A stretch of DNA of 64,000 nt, taken from positions 3,500,001 through 3,564,000 of the forward strand of contig NZ_CP092334.1 in NCBI RefSeq assembly GCF_018595685.2, given 5' to 3'. Below the pieces are notes generated by a model that worked only from the letters and a program-made list of their open reading frames with translations, ran no database searches and was not told the origin of the DNA. The translations under genes and the position numbers were made by a program. Of this stretch, positions 35,222 through 45,351 are shown piece by piece. Numbering within the stretch: position 1 is the first letter of the stretch; each line of letters opens with the position of its first letter. Source of the DNA: Flavihumibacter rivuli. Its GTDB lineage: Bacteria; Bacteroidota; Bacteroidia; Chitinophagales; Chitinophagaceae.

Positions 35222-36271
35222 ATGAAAGCCATCATTGTAGAACCAGGAAAGCCCGGAACGGCCAGGCTGGGTGAGGTGCCGGAGCCTGATGCCAGCCAGG
35301 GCACATTACTTGTTGAAGCAGTTGCTGTTGGTGTCTGTGGTACCGATGTAGAGATAGTGGAAGGCAAGTATGGCTGGGCACCAAAAGGAGATGATCATCT
35401 TGTTCTGGGCCATGAATCCCTTGGCCGGGTGATCGATCCAGGTCCTTCCGGCGGTTTTAAAAAAGGCGACCTGGTAGTGGGTATTGTGCGAAGGCCGGAT
35501 CCAGTTCCTTGTCCGAATTGTGCCGTGGGGGAATGGGACATGTGCCGCAACGGATTGTATACAGAACGGGGCATCAAGGAGATCCATGGGTTCATGTCGG
35601 AGCGTTGGCGGATCGAACCGGAATACGCCATAAAGGTAGATCCTTCATTGGGTTTGCTCGGGGTGCTGCTCGAGCCGACTACTGTAGTGGCAAAAGCATG
35701 GGAGCATATCGCCTATATTGGCCGGAGGTCCTACTGGGAACCAGAAAATGTGCTGATTACAGGCGCTGGACCGATTGGCTTGCTGGCGGCGCTGATCGCC
35801 AGTATGCATGGATTGAAGGTGCATGTACTGGACAGGATGGTATCGGGCCCTAAGGTGAACCTGGTGCGGGCACTCGGTGCTACCTATCATTCAGGCAAAG
35901 TGACCGATATTGGGTTTGAGCCGGACCTGATCATGGAATGTACCGGTGTTGGCCAGGTGATCGCTGACTCCATCCATCAGCTCGGCGCCAATGGGATTCT
36001 CTGCCTGGCGGGCATTGGTCATGGCAGTACCGCCAGGATGGCGGAGATGACCGACCTGGCATCCGCCGCGGTTTTAAGGAATAACGTTATCGTGGGCAGC
36101 GTCAATGCCAACAAGCGCCACTGGTTCAAGGCAGGACAACACCTTGCCCGTGCGGACAGGTCATGGTTATCCAAACTCATCACACGGGTAGTGGCTCCAC
36201 AGGATTTCCTTAGCGCATTGCAACGGCAGCCGGATGATATCAAGGTGGTCATTCAATTTTCCGCACTTTGA
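35222..36271 (+). CDS. Zinc-dependent glucose 1-dehydrogenase-like MDR protein
   Basis: A 349-residue medium-chain dehydrogenase. The catalytic zinc site uses Cys in GVCGTDVEI and His-Glu in LGHESLGRV. The structural-zinc lobe PCPNCAVGEWDMC is reduced compared with four-Cys members. GAGPIGLLAAL is the nucleotide-binding turn, and the HGFMSERWRIEPEYAI segment is typical of the glucose dehydrogenase branch known from archaea. It oxidises glucose to gluconolactone with NAD(P). It begins 73 bp after the GH13 gene, within the same run. Confidence 0.85.
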   Translation: MKAIIVEPGKPGTARLGEVPEPDASQGTLLVEAVAVGVCGTDVEIVEGKYGWAPKGDDHLVLGHESLGRVIDPGPSGGFKKGDLVVGIVRRPDPVPCPNCAVGEWDMCRNGLYTERGIKEIHGFMSERWRIEPEYAIKVDPSLGLLGVLLEPTTVVAKAWEHIAYIGRRSYWEPENVLITGAGPIGLLAALIASMHGLKVHVLDRMVSGPKVNLVRALGATYHSGKVTDIGFEPDLIMECTGVGQVIADSIHQLGANGILCLAGIGHGSTARMAEMTDLASAAVLRNNVIVGSVNANKRHWFKAGQHLARADRSWLSKLITRVVAPQDFLSALQRQPDDIKVVIQFSAL

Positions 36272-36325
36272 TAGGGTGTAGTCTTATTGATGGAATGATT
36301 ATTTCCTTGTTATAAATTATCAGCA

Positions 36326-37111
36326 TTGAAGAAGAAGTCAATTTTCCCCTGGCGATTATTCTGGTCGGAGTTGTTGGGAACAGCCCTGTTGTTATTAATA
36401 GGCCTATCGCTGGTTATCTTCATGTTTGGCGAAGGCAGTCCCATGGCTGCGCTTATTCCTGAGGTGTGGATCCGCAGGACCATTACCGGGTTCCTGTTTG
36501 GCGGCACAGGGGCATTGATCGCCTTATCGGCCATCGGCAAGGAAAGCGGTGCACATATCAATCCAGTTGTAACCATGGTCTTCTGGTTGTTCCGGAAGAT
36601 CGATCACCGCACCGTCGGCATCTATGTGATCGCCCAATTGATAGGCGCAATAGTTGGCTGCCTGCCTTTATTGTTGCTCTGGGGAAAGATGGGCAGAAGC
36701 ATTGCATTTGGCGCTACTTACCCGGGCGAGGGCTATACTGAAATGAATGCCCTGGCCGGTGAGGTCCTGACCACCTTCATCATGGTCGCTTTGCTTGCCG
36801 TATTCCTGGGATTCAGGAGTACCCGTCCTTATACCCCTGCTATTTTCCCAGTCTTATATTCGATCATGGTTCCCCTTGAAGCGGCCATATCCGGTACCAG
36901 TACCAATCCTGCACGCAGCTTAGGTCCTGCCGTGATCTCAGGGGTGTGGCAAAGCTGGTGGATCTACCTGGCAGGCCCGCTGATAGGTGCATTGTTGGCA
37001 GCACTGCTCACCAGTTTTCTTGCCAGGAAAATTACCGTGGCCAAACTCTATCATTTCGACAGTGACCGCGATGGATTGTTCCGTAGAATGGGCAACAAGG
37101 AATCGGCCTGA
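36326..37111 (+). CDS. MIP-family channel (aquaporin/glycerol facilitator)
   Basis: A 261-residue protein with six transmembrane helices and the two half-helix signatures: HINPVVTM (first, NPV instead of NPA) and NPARSLGP (second). The start codon is TTG at 36326; no ATG precedes the first helix, so TTG is accepted. The first-loop NPV variant and the long EGYTEMNALAGEVL loop differ from standard AqpZ, so the permeant (water or small polyol) is open. It follows the glucose dehydrogenase by 54 bp. Confidence 0.85.
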   Translation: MKKKSIFPWRLFWSELLGTALLLLIGLSLVIFMFGEGSPMAALIPEVWIRRTITGFLFGGTGALIALSAIGKESGAHINPVVTMVFWLFRKIDHRTVGIYVIAQLIGAIVGCLPLLLLWGKMGRSIAFGATYPGEGYTEMNALAGEVLTTFIMVALLAVFLGFRSTRPYTPAIFPVLYSIMVPLEAAISGTSTNPARSLGPAVISGVWQSWWIYLAGPLIGALLAALLTSFLARKITVAKLYHFDSDRDGLFRRMGNKESA

Positions 37112-37237
37112 ACATTACACTATTTACCGCATAGGGATTTGTATCTTTACGATGAGGGGTTGAGGCCACCATTCACCTAAGTGAAGGTGGTTCAAGCCGG
37201 TAGTTTCTTATTGTTCATCGTCGTGAAATCCTGCAAT

Positions 37238-38398
37238 ATGTTAGCCTGCTCCATGCTTATACCGATTCGTTTAATGCTATTCGCGTTTTTGTTTTCTTCC
37301 TGTGGGGGCAGCTCCGATACTGCCACCCCGGAAGTTCCGGTTGCCGGTGAGCCGGAGACCGAGACAAATGTGGTCGTAACCGGCTATGAGGTCATCTGGG
37401 GAATGGACTTCCTGCCCAATGGCGACCTTCTCTTTACGGAGAAAAGGGGAAAGCTCTACAGGAGAAGCAATGGCCAGGTTACGGAACTGACCGGCTTCCC
37501 TGCAGTACGTACAGGTGGACAGGGTGGACTCTTGGATATCAGGGTGCATCCCAACTATGCCCAGAATGGCTGGATCTATGCGAGCTATTCCGCCAATGCC
37601 GCCAATGGCAGCGGCGAACTGCGATTGGTCCGTTTCAAGTTGAATGGTAATGCCATCCAGGAGGTGCAGCAGTTATTCTCTACCAATGGGGGCAATACCT
37701 GGGCCAACCACTGGGGCAGCAGGATCGCTTTCGATGGGAAGGGCCACCTTTTCCTAAGTGTGGGCGAAGGCGGCACCACCAGTTATGCCGGTCCGCAGGC
37801 TCGCAACCGCAATGCGCAGGATCTGGCTTCGCCCTGGGGCAAGATCCACCGGATGACCGATGATGGTAAAGTGCCAACAGATAACCCGGTGATGCCAGGA
37901 GCGACTGCCCCTTCCACCTTGTATGCTTACGGGGTAAGGAACCCTCAGGGACTGGCCATCCATCCCACCACCGGTGAACTCTGGGAAACCGAGCATGGCC
38001 CCAGGGGCGGTGATGAGATCAATATCATCAACAAGGCTGCCAATTACGGCTGGCCCAATTACTCGATAGGTGTCAATTATGATGGCACCACCATTTCTTC
38101 CGGTCACGATGCACCGGGCATTACCCCGCCCATCCATACCTGGACGCCTTCTGTAGGTACCTGTGGCATGGCCTTCATCACCAGCGCCAGTTTCAAGGAT
38201 TGGAAAGGCGACCTCTTGGTAAGCGGTCTCGCCAGCGGCAAGCTCTACCGGGTAAAGCTGAAGGGCAACCAGGTGGAATCTGTTCATGAGATGCCGGGCA
38301 TCAAAGGCAGGACCCGCAATGTGGTGCAGGCACCCGATGGATCGATCTATGTATCCATGGAAGGTCCGGGCAGGATCCTTGCCATCACCGTGAAGTAG
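37238..38398 (+). CDS. Soluble PQQ-dependent sugar dehydrogenase, lipoprotein
   Basis: A six-bladed propeller of the aldose sugar dehydrogenase (YliI) type: GLLDIRVHPNYAQNGWIYASYS (in part LLDIRVHPNY), HWGSRIAFDGKGHLFLSVG, YGVRNPQGLAIHP, ETEHGPRGGDEIN and LLVSGLASGKLYRVKL. These carry the PQQ- and calcium-binding positions. Start codons at 37181 (GTG), 37238 and 37253 are in frame; the latter two give a lipoprotein signal ending LFAFLFSSC. It oxidises aldoses in the periplasm, complementing the cytosolic enzymes upstream. Confidence 0.85.
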   Translation: MLACSMLIPIRLMLFAFLFSSCGGSSDTATPEVPVAGEPETETNVVVTGYEVIWGMDFLPNGDLLFTEKRGKLYRRSNGQVTELTGFPAVRTGGQGGLLDIRVHPNYAQNGWIYASYSANAANGSGELRLVRFKLNGNAIQEVQQLFSTNGGNTWANHWGSRIAFDGKGHLFLSVGEGGTTSYAGPQARNRNAQDLASPWGKIHRMTDDGKVPTDNPVMPGATAPSTLYAYGVRNPQGLAIHPTTGELWETEHGPRGGDEINIINKAANYGWPNYSIGVNYDGTTISSGHDAPGITPPIHTWTPSVGTCGMAFITSASFKDWKGDLLVSGLASGKLYRVKLKGNQVESVHEMPGIKGRTRNVVQAPDGSIYVSMEGPGRILAITVK

Positions 38399-38400
38399 GA

Positions 38401-38916
38401 TAGATATTCAGCAGGGCCTCTCTCTACCCCATCAGGGGCTCCCGAAGGGGCTGCCGTGTTCCCACATCTTCACCTCATCAGGGTCTCCCGAAGGGGCTGC
38501 CATGTATCCACATCTTCACCTCAGCAGGGTCTCCCGCAGGGGACCCTGATGAATAGTAGGATAGATATTCAACGGGCCTCTTGAAGCGTACCACTATGGC
38601 CTGAAAAGATTACCCCCGACGCCCCCGTTGTGTTTGATGACCAACGGGTAGTTGGAAGATGAGATTATCAGTTGGATGCATAAATATTTCTACCCCAGCA
38701 GGGTCTCCCGCAGGGGACCCTGATGAATAGTAGGATAGATATTCAACGGGCCTCTTGAAGCGTACCACTATGGCCTGAAAAGATTACCCCCGTCGCCCCC
38801 GTTGTGTTTGATGACCAACGGGTAGTTGGAAGATGAGATTATCAGTTGGATGCATAAATATTTCGCCTTTTGTACATCGGGGTCCCCTTCGGGAGACCCC
38901 GCTGAGGCATAAACAT
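38401..38916. repeat. Inverted copy of the hairpin-rich intergenic repeat
   Basis: This is the reverse complement of the family at 337-1745. It has two tandem 173-bp units (starting 38551 and 38724, both GAATAGTAGGATAGATATTC), preceded by three hairpins of the GGGTCTCCCGMAGGGG type at about 38425, 38478 and 38526. The CCCGTTGTGTTTGATGACC and ATGAGATTATCAGTTGGATG segments are the complements of those on the left. The 157-bp insert found in each left-hand unit is missing here. No gene is present in 38399-39116. Confidence 0.88.
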
Positions 38917-39116
38917 CGGGTTGGTGATGCTACCCAGACCCTACGGGGCTCGGGGAGCCTTATCAGATCCGCCATCATGCTACAAATAAGGAGACCCTCT
39001 GGGTCTCCAAATGCCAACCACAGCTTAATACAAGAGATAAAGGCCCCGTTTCTTGCCGAAAAATCGCTAACTTATCGTAGCCTTAACACATTCCACGGCT
39101 AACAAACCAGATCGCC

Positions 39117-39977
39117 TTGTTTTCCATCGACAGCATAGGGGCCCCGATCATTATCATCGCCTTCCTGGTGGAATATGTCATTGCCTTACGGTCAGGCATG
39201 AACGAAGACCTGCCCAAGGATATGCTGGCGAATTTTGCCCTGGGTCTGGGTGTGCTGGTGACCGGCCTGCTGATGAAGGGGGTGGCATTTGCGTTATACT
39301 CCACCATCTATTCCAAAGCGCTCTTCCAACCTGCACTTTCCGCGGGACTTTGGGTGGCCGGCTTGCTTTCCTGCGACCTGGTCCTGTACTGGTACCATCG
39401 GTTGGGGCATCAAACAAGGTTGTTCTGGGCCGCGCATGTCACGCACCATTCTTCCCTGCATTTCAATCTCTCTGTTGGCTTGAGGGTCAATTGTATCCAT
39501 TCTTTCTATCGCTTCCTGTTTTGGTCGCCCCTCTGTTGGTTGGGTATACCGCCCTGGATGATCCTCTTCTTTGAATCGGCCACCGCTATGTGGAATGTCT
39601 TTATCCATACCGAGCGGGTGGGTAAGCTTGGCCCGCTCGATTGGATCTTCAACACGCTCTCCAATCACCGCGTGCACCATGCCAGTAATCCTGAATACAT
39701 CGACAAGAACCTGGGTGGTATTCTCATAATTTATGATCATCTCTTCGGTACCTACGTGCCTGAAACCGGCAAGGTGGACTATGGCATCACGAAGAATATC
39801 CATACCCATGACCCACGCGAGATATTGTTACATGAGTACAAGGCGCTATTCCGTGAATTGAAACAGGTAAAGGGATGGAGGGACAAACTGAGCTATCTAT
39901 TCAGTCCACCGGGAACTTCCCCGAAGCCGGAAACTGCAGGGGCTACCATAGGACAGGAGGTGATGGAAGCCGTGTAA
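39117..39977 (+). CDS. Sterol desaturase / fatty acid hydroxylase family protein
   Basis: A 286-residue membrane protein with the eight-His di-iron signature of the superfamily: HRLGH (about 99-103), HVTHHS (about 112-117) and NHRVHH with ASNPEYIDKNLGG near residue 185. Helices lie before and after these clusters. It starts with TTG at 39117; the next Met (residue 28) would cut into the first helix. It would hydroxylate or desaturate a membrane lipid using O2. It is transcribed away from the repeat block. Confidence 0.88.
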   Translation: MFSIDSIGAPIIIIAFLVEYVIALRSGMNEDLPKDMLANFALGLGVLVTGLLMKGVAFALYSTIYSKALFQPALSAGLWVAGLLSCDLVLYWYHRLGHQTRLFWAAHVTHHSSLHFNLSVGLRVNCIHSFYRFLFWSPLCWLGIPPWMILFFESATAMWNVFIHTERVGKLGPLDWIFNTLSNHRVHHASNPEYIDKNLGGILIIYDHLFGTYVPETGKVDYGITKNIHTHDPREILLHEYKALFRELKQVKGWRDKLSYLFSPPGTSPKPETAGATIGQEVMEAV

Positions 39978-40114
39978 AATTTCTCCCTTTGCAGGTAAGC
40001 GGTGATCAATTGAAGCGCCAGATGGCATCAGGTTATTTGGGATTTTTCGCGGGATCAGCAATATATTATGTAAATTTTGAAGGTGAAGTGCCCTCCATTC
40101 TAACCCCCTAATGC

Positions 40115-42595
40115 ATGCATCATCATTTCCTCGCCAAGACATTCCTGCTCTTGCTCCTCCTTTGCGGCAGTTATAAAGCTTTGTCCCAACAGGATAGTTC
40201 TGCTACCCCATTGCCAAAAGACAAGGTGAAGACCAATTTCGTTGGTAAAGTCCAGGAACTTGCCGAGCAGGAAAAGGCCAGGAGTGTAGAGCGTTACAAT
40301 GCCGGCAGGGTAGCCATCCGCCAGCAGCAAGTGATGAATGAGATCAAGCGGACAGAGCAACAGGTGCAGGCTTACCTCAAGAAAGGTATCGATACCGCGA
40401 GGGTGAAGCAGGAAATGGACTTTGTGCGGAATGCACTGGCAGTGGTCAGGGATGGCATATTCGTCAATAAGGGTTCGGCCCAAACCCAGCGGAACCTGGC
40501 CGTATCATCGAGTGTGCTGAAGGACCTGATCTCCCTTACGGTCCAGGACAAAGAACGTGTAGATGAGCATGTGGAAGACCTGGTCCGTTTCAAGGACAGG
40601 ATCGATTCGCTCAATAGCGATCCTTCATTATATGCTTTCCCCTCCGATTCTGCGCAGATCCTGAAACTGGTGAAGCGAATGGGTGTGGTGGTTAAGGAGA
40701 TCGCGCCAATAGATACCGCACTCGACAAATCCTTCAATAGTGTTCGTGACCTGCAGACCGAGGTAGACCTTTTGGTCTATGAGTTGCGGTCAACCCTCGT
40801 GGATATTGACCTCTACGAGAATGAACTGGCGGATCACCTGGCGGACCGTGATTTTGTCAATATCTGGGAGCCTTCTACCTATGACCGCCCACTGGGGGAG
40901 ATCATCAATTTTTCCAGGGCCAAGGAAAGGATGGCATTGAATTTTTACCTGGCCGATAATAAGTTCAAGTTGTTGATGCTCTTGCTGGCAATGCTGGCCA
41001 GTTACTATCTCTACCGGACCATCAGGGAAAGAATGGAAGGGGAAGGAAGGCTGGAGACCAATAGCCGAAGTCAACTGGTCTTGCATGCTCCTTTGCTGAC
41101 TTCCTTAGTGATCGTGCCCAGTTTGCTGCAGTTCATCTTTTGGGAACCACCCTTTGTCTTTGCCTGGCTGGGTTGGCTGGTGGCTGCCGTTAGCCTTGGT
41201 TTGCTTTTCAGGAACTTCATCACGCCCTATTGGAAAAGATTCTGGTGGGTGTTCATTGGCTTATTTGTATTGGCCGGCCTCGATAATATGGTACTCCAGG
41301 CTTCTCGTACGGAGCGATGGTTCATGTTGTTCCTTGCCATCATTGGACTTGTTTATGGGGCTTCCCTGTTGTGGGGAAAGCACAAGCATGAATTAAAGGA
41401 GAGGGGTATCCTCTACTTCATTGCTTTCATGACCATCATGGAGGCGGCATCTGTTTTATTGAATGTGATGGGTCGGTATAACCTGGGTAAGATCTTAATG
41501 GTGACAGGGTATAGCGGGTTGATCATCGCCATCCTTTTCCTTTGGACAGTGCGCTTGATCAATGAGACCCTGCGGCTGATTTCCATGATCTACCGGCAAC
41601 CCGACAAGAAGCTCTTATATATTGATTTTGCCCGGATCGGGGAAAAGGTCCCATCTATCTTTTATGTATTGCTGGTGATCGGCTGGTGTATACTGGTAGG
41701 CCGGAATTTTTACAGCTTCCGCCAGATGGCCGCGCCGTTCAATGCTTTCCTGAATGAAGAATGGTCCATCGGCGATTATTCCTTCAGCATAAATAAGGTG
41801 CTCCTATTCCTGCTCGTATTCGCCGGCGCCTTGCTGACCTCTAGGATCGTTTCCTTCTTTGCCTCAGATGCCAATGATAACGCTCATGGTACAACGAACA
41901 GGCATAAGGTGGGATTGGGCAGCTGGATATTGCTGGTGAGGATCATGATCATCAGCCTGGGACTCTTCCTGGCCTTTGCCGCTTCGGGCTTCCCGCTTGA
42001 TAAGGTAACGATAGTATTGGGGGCGCTGAGTGTGGGTATTGGCCTGGGCTTGCAGGGCCTGGTGAGCAACCTCGTGAGCGGCCTGATCATTGCCTTTGAG
42101 AAGCCGGTAAATGTGGGGGATATCATTGAGTTGAATGGCAAGACCGGCGTGATGAAATCCATCGGCTTCAGGAGCAGTGTCATTGCCATGGCAGATGGCG
42201 CTCATGTGGTGATGCCGAATGGCGACCTCCTGAACAACCACCTGACCAACTGGACCCTGGGCAAGAACATGAAAAGGCAGACCCTTTTGGTGGGGCTTGC
42301 TTATGGCACCGACCTTGCACAAGCCAGGCAATTGGTGGAGCAGGTGTTAGCGGAAGAAGAACTGGTGATCCATCACCCGCCACCGCAGGTAGTGGTCAAG
42401 GATTTCGCCAGCAGTTCCATTGACCTGGAACTGCATTTCTGGGTACGGCACCTGAAGGATGCGGCCCAGGCGAGGAGCCAGGTGATCAGTGGGATCGATA
42501 AGGCCTTTGCCAATGCGGGAATTGTGATTCCCTTTCCCCAGCAAGAGGTTATTGTGCATGGATTGAAGGGAGAGGAAGGGAAGGGGGATTCATAA
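40115..42595 (+). CDS. Large MscS-family mechanosensitive channel
   Basis: An 826-residue protein with an N-terminal signal-like segment (FLLLLLLCGSYKALSQ), a periplasmic alpha-helical region rich in coiled coil (about 30-270), about eleven transmembrane helices (about 290-640) and a C-terminal MscS domain: GLGLQGLVSNLVSGLIIAFE pore helix (about 645-664), VGDIIELNGKTGVMKSIGFRSS and VVMPNGDLLNNHLTNW. This is the architecture of MscK/YbdG-like long channels that release solutes on hypo-osmotic shock. It lies close to the aquaporin-type gene but is probably a separate unit. Confidence 0.9.
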   Translation: MHHHFLAKTFLLLLLLCGSYKALSQQDSSATPLPKDKVKTNFVGKVQELAEQEKARSVERYNAGRVAIRQQQVMNEIKRTEQQVQAYLKKGIDTARVKQEMDFVRNALAVVRDGIFVNKGSAQTQRNLAVSSSVLKDLISLTVQDKERVDEHVEDLVRFKDRIDSLNSDPSLYAFPSDSAQILKLVKRMGVVVKEIAPIDTALDKSFNSVRDLQTEVDLLVYELRSTLVDIDLYENELADHLADRDFVNIWEPSTYDRPLGEIINFSRAKERMALNFYLADNKFKLLMLLLAMLASYYLYRTIRERMEGEGRLETNSRSQLVLHAPLLTSLVIVPSLLQFIFWEPPFVFAWLGWLVAAVSLGLLFRNFITPYWKRFWWVFIGLFVLAGLDNMVLQASRTERWFMLFLAIIGLVYGASLLWGKHKHELKERGILYFIAFMTIMEAASVLLNVMGRYNLGKILMVTGYSGLIIAILFLWTVRLINETLRLISMIYRQPDKKLLYIDFARIGEKVPSIFYVLLVIGWCILVGRNFYSFRQMAAPFNAFLNEEWSIGDYSFSINKVLLFLLVFAGALLTSRIVSFFASDANDNAHGTTNRHKVGLGSWILLVRIMIISLGLFLAFAASGFPLDKVTIVLGALSVGIGLGLQGLVSNLVSGLIIAFEKPVNVGDIIELNGKTGVMKSIGFRSSVIAMADGAHVVMPNGDLLNNHLTNWTLGKNMKRQTLLVGLAYGTDLAQARQLVEQVLAEEELVIHHPPPQVVVKDFASSSIDLELHFWVRHLKDAAQARSQVISGIDKAFANAGIVIPFPQQEVIVHGLKGEEGKGDS

Positions 42596-42737
42596 TTTTA
42601 CACTAGTTAGATAAATTTGACTTGCCCTTACCCTTTTCTTTTATGGGATCATTAGTAGATTATTCTTCCTGGGTATGCTGTTTATTGCTTCGTTAGTAGA
42701 ATTTTATGGGGTCTTTGTATTTTTCTGTTTAGGAAAA

Positions 42738-44201
42738 TTATTTGCCTTTTGAAAACTTTAGGATGCGCTCATCGTTGTCGTCAGCTACATAAACGTTTCC
42801 TTGTCCATCTACGGTTATTCCGGTGGCAAGAGATAACATGCCTTTGCCAAATCTGGCTTTTACGCTTCCATCGGGCCCTAACTTGACTACCTCTGTTTGT
42901 ATTGAAACATAGAGATTGTCTTCGGCGTCTTTTGCAATGCCAAGACCAACAAATGATCCCTGGAAAAGGCTTAAGGGATAAGAACTCAGGAGGTTTCCTG
43001 AAGGCGAGAAGGTTTGAATTCTCCTGTTAACGCTTTCAGTAGCATCAGTTACAAGAACATTTCCACTATTGTTGATCACAAGACCGAAAGGGTATTCAAA
43101 ACTGCCGGGATTTGTACTGGGTCCGCCTCCCCATGTCAAAAGGAAATTGCCATCATTGGTGAACTTCTGAACGCGATGGTTATTATGGTCTACTACATAT
43201 ACATTGCCGTTGCGATCACATGCTATTGCCCTCATGTAATTGAATTGCCCAGGTCCGGTTCCCGTCGTTCCCCAACTTGATATAAGTATTTCATTTGGTG
43301 AGTACTTCTGAATATTGTTTACTGCCGAATTGGCAATAAATAGATTGCCATTATTGTCAAATGCAATACCCCTAGGGTAATATAATTCATTGCCAAATTG
43401 ACGTTGAAATACCCCTTCTGGGCTAAGTACCTGGATTCTATTGTTGCCATAATCAGACACATACAATAATCCATTATTATTATTGAATGCTAATCCATAT
43501 GGCCGATTGAATTGTCCGGGTAAACTACCGGGACTTCCAATTATTTTCACAAGTTTATAAGAGCCTTGTTTGTATCCGCTGTCAATATTTGAATATGCGC
43601 TTAGTCCCAGTCGGTTGTTGAAAGCTTTGACCTTGTAATAGTAGCGCAGTTCATTAGTCACTGATGTGTCTCTATATATACTATCAGTAGTTCTGTGTAC
43701 TTCATTAAAGCTTCCTGATTCAGTTGTTCCCCTGTATACTACATACTCTAATGCCCCTTTTGTACCCTTCCAATTAACAACAACCTGGTTATCCTCTGTT
43801 CCATCAGTAGCATGTAAGTTGGTGGGGGCTCTGAAGAAATCGGCATATCCGTCATTGTAGGGCGTAAAATCGCTAAACTCCTCAGCCGTATTCTCAACCC
43901 TCACCTTGTAATATTGGATTTTACCTGGTGATATGTTCAAGGTGTCCTCAAACAGGGTTTTTTCTGTTGTTGCCAGAAGCTTATATGACGAAGAAGCGCT
44001 ATCATACCTGTAGATCAGATAATTTCTTGCATTAGGTGCAGGGCTCCAGGATAAAGCAATCCGGTCTACAAATTCACCATCACTAGCGGAGAAGTTTATT
44101 GGTGCTTATAGGGTTGGCTTGATCTCCTCTGGTTCGGGTGTTGACTTTTTGCAACCAAATAGGGTAAGTATTGTCATTAATAGGATAAAAGGGTGCTTCA
44201 T
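42738..44201 (-). pseudogene. NHL-repeat / fibronectin type III lipoprotein, interrupted by an in-frame stop
   Basis: Reading from the ATG at 44199-44201 gives a lipoprotein signal (MKHPFILLMTILTLFGC, Cys17), then a linker ending PTL and a TAA at codon 32 (44106-44108). The same frame then continues without interruption for 455 codons: two fibronectin type III modules (ADGTE-like VNWKGTKGALEYVVYRG) and at least five NHL repeats (for example LLYVSDYGNNRIQVLSPEG) ending at 42738. No ATG follows the stop before the domains begin. It is probably a surface protein inactivated by one nonsense change, unless the stop is a sequencing error. Confidence 0.8.
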
Positions 44202-44409
44202 AGATGAACAAAAATGGAAAATTTTGTACAAAACTCCTAGTAGACTTGAGCGTTTATCATTGAATTTTGGCGGTTATAATTTTATTTATTTGGGTAGTTT
44301 TTAGGCCTGGAGGCTGTATTATGGAGGTTGTTAAGGATAGTCTGCGAGCAGAAGTAACTTTCAGTCTTTTTATTCCCAGAAGGCGAATTATCTTTTAAAA
44401 ATCATCCTA

Positions 44410-44745
44410 TCAGCAATTGATGCCAGAAGCACCCCCCAATGCATACATCATATAATCCACCGGGTCAAATACAGTTGCCAGGGCGTAAATGCCGACATAC
44501 TGCAAAGTCTCAGCTAGGGAGCATAGTGCAAAGATGGCCATCGCTTTTATATACCATTTGCGGAAAGGCTCATATTTGTCCTCTACTAGCACCAGGAGGA
44601 AATAAAAGCTAAATGGGATAACAATGTCGGCAAAGTAACTCTTAAAGAAGCGATGGATGTTGTCACTAGCCCCATCGGCGCCGACAATAAAATGACCAGC
44701 TATGATGAGGTTGGTGATGATCACAACCAGTCTTTTGTTTTTCAT
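44410..44745 (-). CDS. Small integral membrane protein, VanZ-like ending
   Basis: A 111-residue protein from the ATG at 44743-44745 with four hydrophobic helices. LQYVGIYALATVFDPVDYMMYALGG near the C-terminus (in part VFDPVDYMMYALGG) resembles the conserved motif of VanZ-like/DUF2809 proteins. The role is unknown. The gene is chromosomal in style but lies at the left border of the cassette region and could be its outermost member. Confidence 0.5.
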   Translation of the reverse strand: MKNKRLVVIITNLIIAGHFIVGADGASDNIHRFFKSYFADIVIPFSFYFLLVLVEDKYEPFRKWYIKAMAIFALCSLAETLQYVGIYALATVFDPVDYMMYALGGASGINC

Positions 44746-44880
44746 GTGTTGGGCTGCTTTCAATGAAAATGATATGATGATCAGGATTAGGGCCTTTAAT
44801 ATTTGTCAATTTTTTGGTTTCCCCCTATTTTCAATAACAGAGGGTTTGTTTGCTCCTCCGACAATATAGTGAACTGAAAT

Positions 44881-45351
44881 CTATAGTAATTTAATAGCTG
44901 TGCTTTTATTTTCAAGGATATCTTTTAGGGTTATTGCAGCCTCTTTCATGTACTCCCTGTGCTCGTATTGCCCGAAGCTTATGTAATCCTTTTCGAGTTC
45001 AGTAGAATCGTAGTTGTTGCTTAGATACTTTGATAAAAGCGGCTCGATCCGGTCTTTTTGGGTTTGAAGGATGGATTTCATTATGTTGCTATATGCTGAA
45101 ATGACCAGATAGTTATCCTGTTTATTGCATTGCTCTATATAGACCCAGGGTAGTTCGGAACTGCTTTCAAACATGATTTTAATGTCGATTATCATGTTTG
45201 TATAAATGGTCCAAAACTCTCTACCATGGAATCCATTGCTTTTTAAATGGAACCCGTAGTCGGTTAGTAGGAAATTGAAGTATTGGTGGAGGCAGTCGAG
45301 ATGGGTTTTCAATCCCGTGTTCTCTGTTTCTTGAAAGTCCCGTTCAATCAT
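44881..45351 (-). CDS. Hypothetical protein (possible cassette gene)
   Basis: A 156-residue soluble, acidic protein with no signal peptide or membrane helix; HLDCLHQYFNFLLTDYGFHL near the start suggests a helical fold. Not recognised. It is followed on its right by a 270-bp stretch containing GTTATGCGCA at 45608-45617, the end core of the next unit. Its own cores are not clear, so its membership of the cassette array is by position and base composition only. Confidence 0.6.
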   Translation of the reverse strand: MIERDFQETENTGLKTHLDCLHQYFNFLLTDYGFHLKSNGFHGREFWTIYTNMIIDIKIMFESSSELPWVYIEQCNKQDNYLVISAYSNIMKSILQTQKDRIEPLLSKYLSNNYDSTELEKDYISFGQYEHREYMKEAAITLKDILENKSTAIKLL

